This document shows, piece by piece, positions 5,560 to 6,528 of a stretch of DNA of 6,528 bases. The notes beneath the pieces were generated by a model. That model saw only the letters and a program-made list of their open reading frames with translations, ran no database searches and was not told the origin of the DNA. The first letter of the stretch is position 1. Each line of letters begins with the position of its first letter. A program made the position numbers and the translations under genes. The stretch is from positions 1-6,528 of the forward strand of contig JAISVP010000071.1 in the NCBI GenBank assembly GCA_031271475.1, written 5' to 3'. The DNA comes from Oscillospiraceae bacterium (GTDB taxonomy: Bacteria > Bacillota > Clostridia > Oscillospirales > Ruminococcaceae).

Positions 5560-5976
5560 TCAGTGCCTGGGGTTCGCGATGACCACAAGAATTGCTTTAA
5601 GGAGTGCTGATATAATTTCAGAGAAAGCCAATTTTTCTATCATTGCATCAATTGTTTCCTGTTTAGCTATAACATATTTGGGCTGCAGCCTGTTAAGTGC
5701 GAGTGCCATCACATCATTACGGCAGCGTTCGCATTTGCAACAGTTAAATCTTGAGAATACCTCGTCAATTTTGTCCAAAACTGCCAGTTCCATAATATTA
5801 ACCATGATGAATGGATTTTCTGCCGGGACAGCCGTTTCCGCCGCCGTATTTTTTTCCAAAGGTTCGGTTTTTTTTAATTCCGCGACAGAGTCATCCAACA
5901 GCGGTTCAGGCATTGCTGAACTTGATGGCATAAGCCTGTTAAACATACTTTCCTTATCTAACTTGTTCTTTGCCAT
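5560..5976 (-). CDS. comFB: ComFB-domain protein
   Basis: A 138-residue protein. Residues 58-138 match the late-competence ComFB family: a helical start (VNIMELAVLDKIDEVFSRF), a Cys cluster (C79, C80, C82, C85) in the FNCCKCERCRNDVMALALN context, then LQPKYV and a helical end. The family is small and cytosolic; in B. subtilis comFB lies between comFA and comFC, and some members elsewhere have been reported to bind cyclic dinucleotides. The first 55 residues are rich in Pro, Ala, Glu, Ser and Lys and look disordered; classical ComFB (about 100 residues) lacks such an extension. The ATG at 5974-5976 has AGAAGGG six bases upstream (5983-5989). A family-1 repeat starts five bases beyond that site, so it lies in the leader. 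The gene is separated from recD2 by the membrane-protein gene and the repeat-rich gap. Confidence 0.85.
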   Translation of the reverse strand: MAKNKLDKESMFNRLMPSSSAMPEPLLDDSVAELKKTEPLEKNTAAETAVPAENPFIMVNIMELAVLDKIDEVFSRFNCCKCERCRNDVMALALNRLQPKYVIAKQETIDAMIEKLAFSEIISALLKAILVVIANPRH

Positions 5977-5993
5977 ACATTTCCCTTCTTTTA

Positions 5994-6086
5994 CAGTAAT
6001 TTCGACTGAGAACGGGCGAATCCCGCCCCACGCATTTGCGTGAGAGTCTCAGTTTTGCCCAGACCGCAGCCGTTAGAAACGGCTAT
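5994..6086 (+). repeat. Family-1 multi-hairpin repeat, copy 3
   Basis: It starts CAGTAATTTCGACTGAGAACGG and ends with the perfect hairpin AGCCGTT-AGA-AACGGCT, with CACGC-ATTT-GCGTG in the middle. It lacks about 12 bases of the GTTAAGCGAA...CTCATCGACG section present in copies 1 and 2, and the GTCTC hairpin is partly decayed. As at recD2, its start points at the downstream gene's Shine-Dalgarno site, here five bases away. Confidence 0.75.
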
Positions 6087-6308
6087 ATTGCAACTTCGGC
6101 TGAAAACAGACACACCGCAACATCTAAACATCTATGAATTTATTGGGGTAAAATATTAGTCATTTTGTATAAAAAGCCACGCCCAGCGTATACTGCTGCA
6201 AGAATTTTTGATACAAAAGCACTAACATTTAACCAACGGTATTCAGATGTTACCGTTATCAATCGGCAGGTGTTCAATATTCGTAAACAGGTTTGCGAGC
6301 ATTTCCCA
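6087..6308. other. Gap between ParA-type gene and the repeat before ComFB
   Basis: 222 bp with no gene I can support. It holds a perfect 7-bp hairpin AACGGTA (6235-6241) with TACCGTT (6251-6257), with no T-run on the minus strand, so it is doubtful as a terminator. It also holds a TATACAAAATGACTAATATT motif on the minus strand (6150-6171) that resembles sequences at 1920-1940 and 4603-4624. A run of five T on the minus strand at about 6172-6176 follows a GC-rich stretch, and a weak terminator there is possible. Confidence 0.35.
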
Positions 6309-6528
6309 TTAAATTCCCTGTTCTGCCAATTCTTTTATAAGCTTAAAGAAATCACGGATAGCAGCAGTGTTCCTTGCATATTCCGTAACATCAAGCTGTA
6401 AAGACTGAGCTTCAGAAACAGCAATAGACCGACGGATCAAAGTACTGAACAGCGGTATATCAAACCTTTCTGCAATCATTTGTGCAGTTCCGAAAACTTC
6501 TTTAGAAAGTCTTGTGCGTGCATCAAAA
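6309..6528 (-). CDS. ParA/Soj-family ATPase, C-terminal fragment (5' end beyond window)
   Basis: Only the last 72 residues are present, ending at TAA (6309-6311), so this is cut by the window edge rather than broken. The sequence begins FDARTRLSKEVFGTAQMIAE, continues with FDIPLFSTLIRRSIAVSEAQS and ends with a helical tail (NTAAIRDFFKLIKELAEQGI). D-x-RT-x-LSKEV followed by the LF-x-T-x-IRRS-x-x-x-SEA pattern is typical of the C-terminal part of ParA/Soj partitioning ATPases, which bind DNA and ATP and position chromosomes, plasmids or protein complexes. The Walker motifs are outside the window, so activity and the exact subfamily (chromosomal Soj, or a ParA of a mobile element) cannot be judged. 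The stop codon is 332 bp upstream of the ComFB start, same strand. Confidence 0.75.
   Translation of the reverse strand, partial: FDARTRLSKEVFGTAQMIAERFDIPLFSTLIRRSIAVSEAQSLQLDVTEYARNTAAIRDFFKLIKELAEQGI

Noticed and set aside
5552..6043. 163-residue plus-strand open frame
   Set aside because: It is antisense to the ComFB gene, which has family motifs and a good start site, and its own sequence shows no domain.
6235..6257. Terminator for the ParA-type gene
   Set aside because: The 7-bp stem is perfect but no T-tract follows on the minus strand.
6271..6280. TGTTCAATAT as a remnant end of the family-2 element
   Set aside because: Only ten AT-rich bases match, with no partner inverted repeat or conserved loop nearby.

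Overview
This AT-rich window looks like chromosomal DNA from a low-GC Firmicute, most likely a member of the Clostridia (Ruminococcus/Oscillospiraceae-like). That rests on AT-rich coding sequence, purine-rich Shine-Dalgarno sites (AGGAG, GAAGGG, GAGGGG), a RecD2 helicase with no RecBC, and the neighbours recD2, comFC and mreB. The genus assignment is inference.

Every gene I can support lies on the minus strand. In transcription order, from high to low coordinates, they are: the C-terminal end of a ParA/Soj-type ATPase (6309-6528, cut by the window edge); a ComFB-domain protein (5560-5976); a 99-residue single-pass membrane protein of unknown function (5122-5421); recD2 (1967-4228, start moved inward from an upstream TTG); comFC (1168-1836); and mreB (1-852, C-terminus beyond the window edge). 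The locus therefore groups DNA-processing or competence-type genes (ComFB, RecD2, ComFC) with the cell-shape actin MreB and a partitioning ATPase.

The spaces between genes are unusually rich in palindromic DNA. Family 1 is a multi-hairpin element of about 95-105 bp with copies at 4251-4350, 5011-5114 (inverted) and 5994-6086, plus a short fragment at 1897-1916. Two full copies stop a few bases short of the Shine-Dalgarno sites of recD2 and comFB. Family 2 is a long-hairpin element of about 185-210 bp with copies at 898-1106 and 4665-4849. Both copies share a conserved apical loop and have different but still complementary upper stems. Their G-U pairs point to a folded RNA on the plus strand, opposite to all the genes. 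The 893-bp stretch between recD2 and the membrane-protein gene holds no credible gene. It contains two facing family-1 copies, one family-2 copy, a cluster of nested hairpins and a 16-bp perfect palindrome.

The protein-coding content is mostly familiar. The most interesting material is the two repeat families and the locus arrangement, in which a RecD2 helicase sits between ComFB and ComFC.
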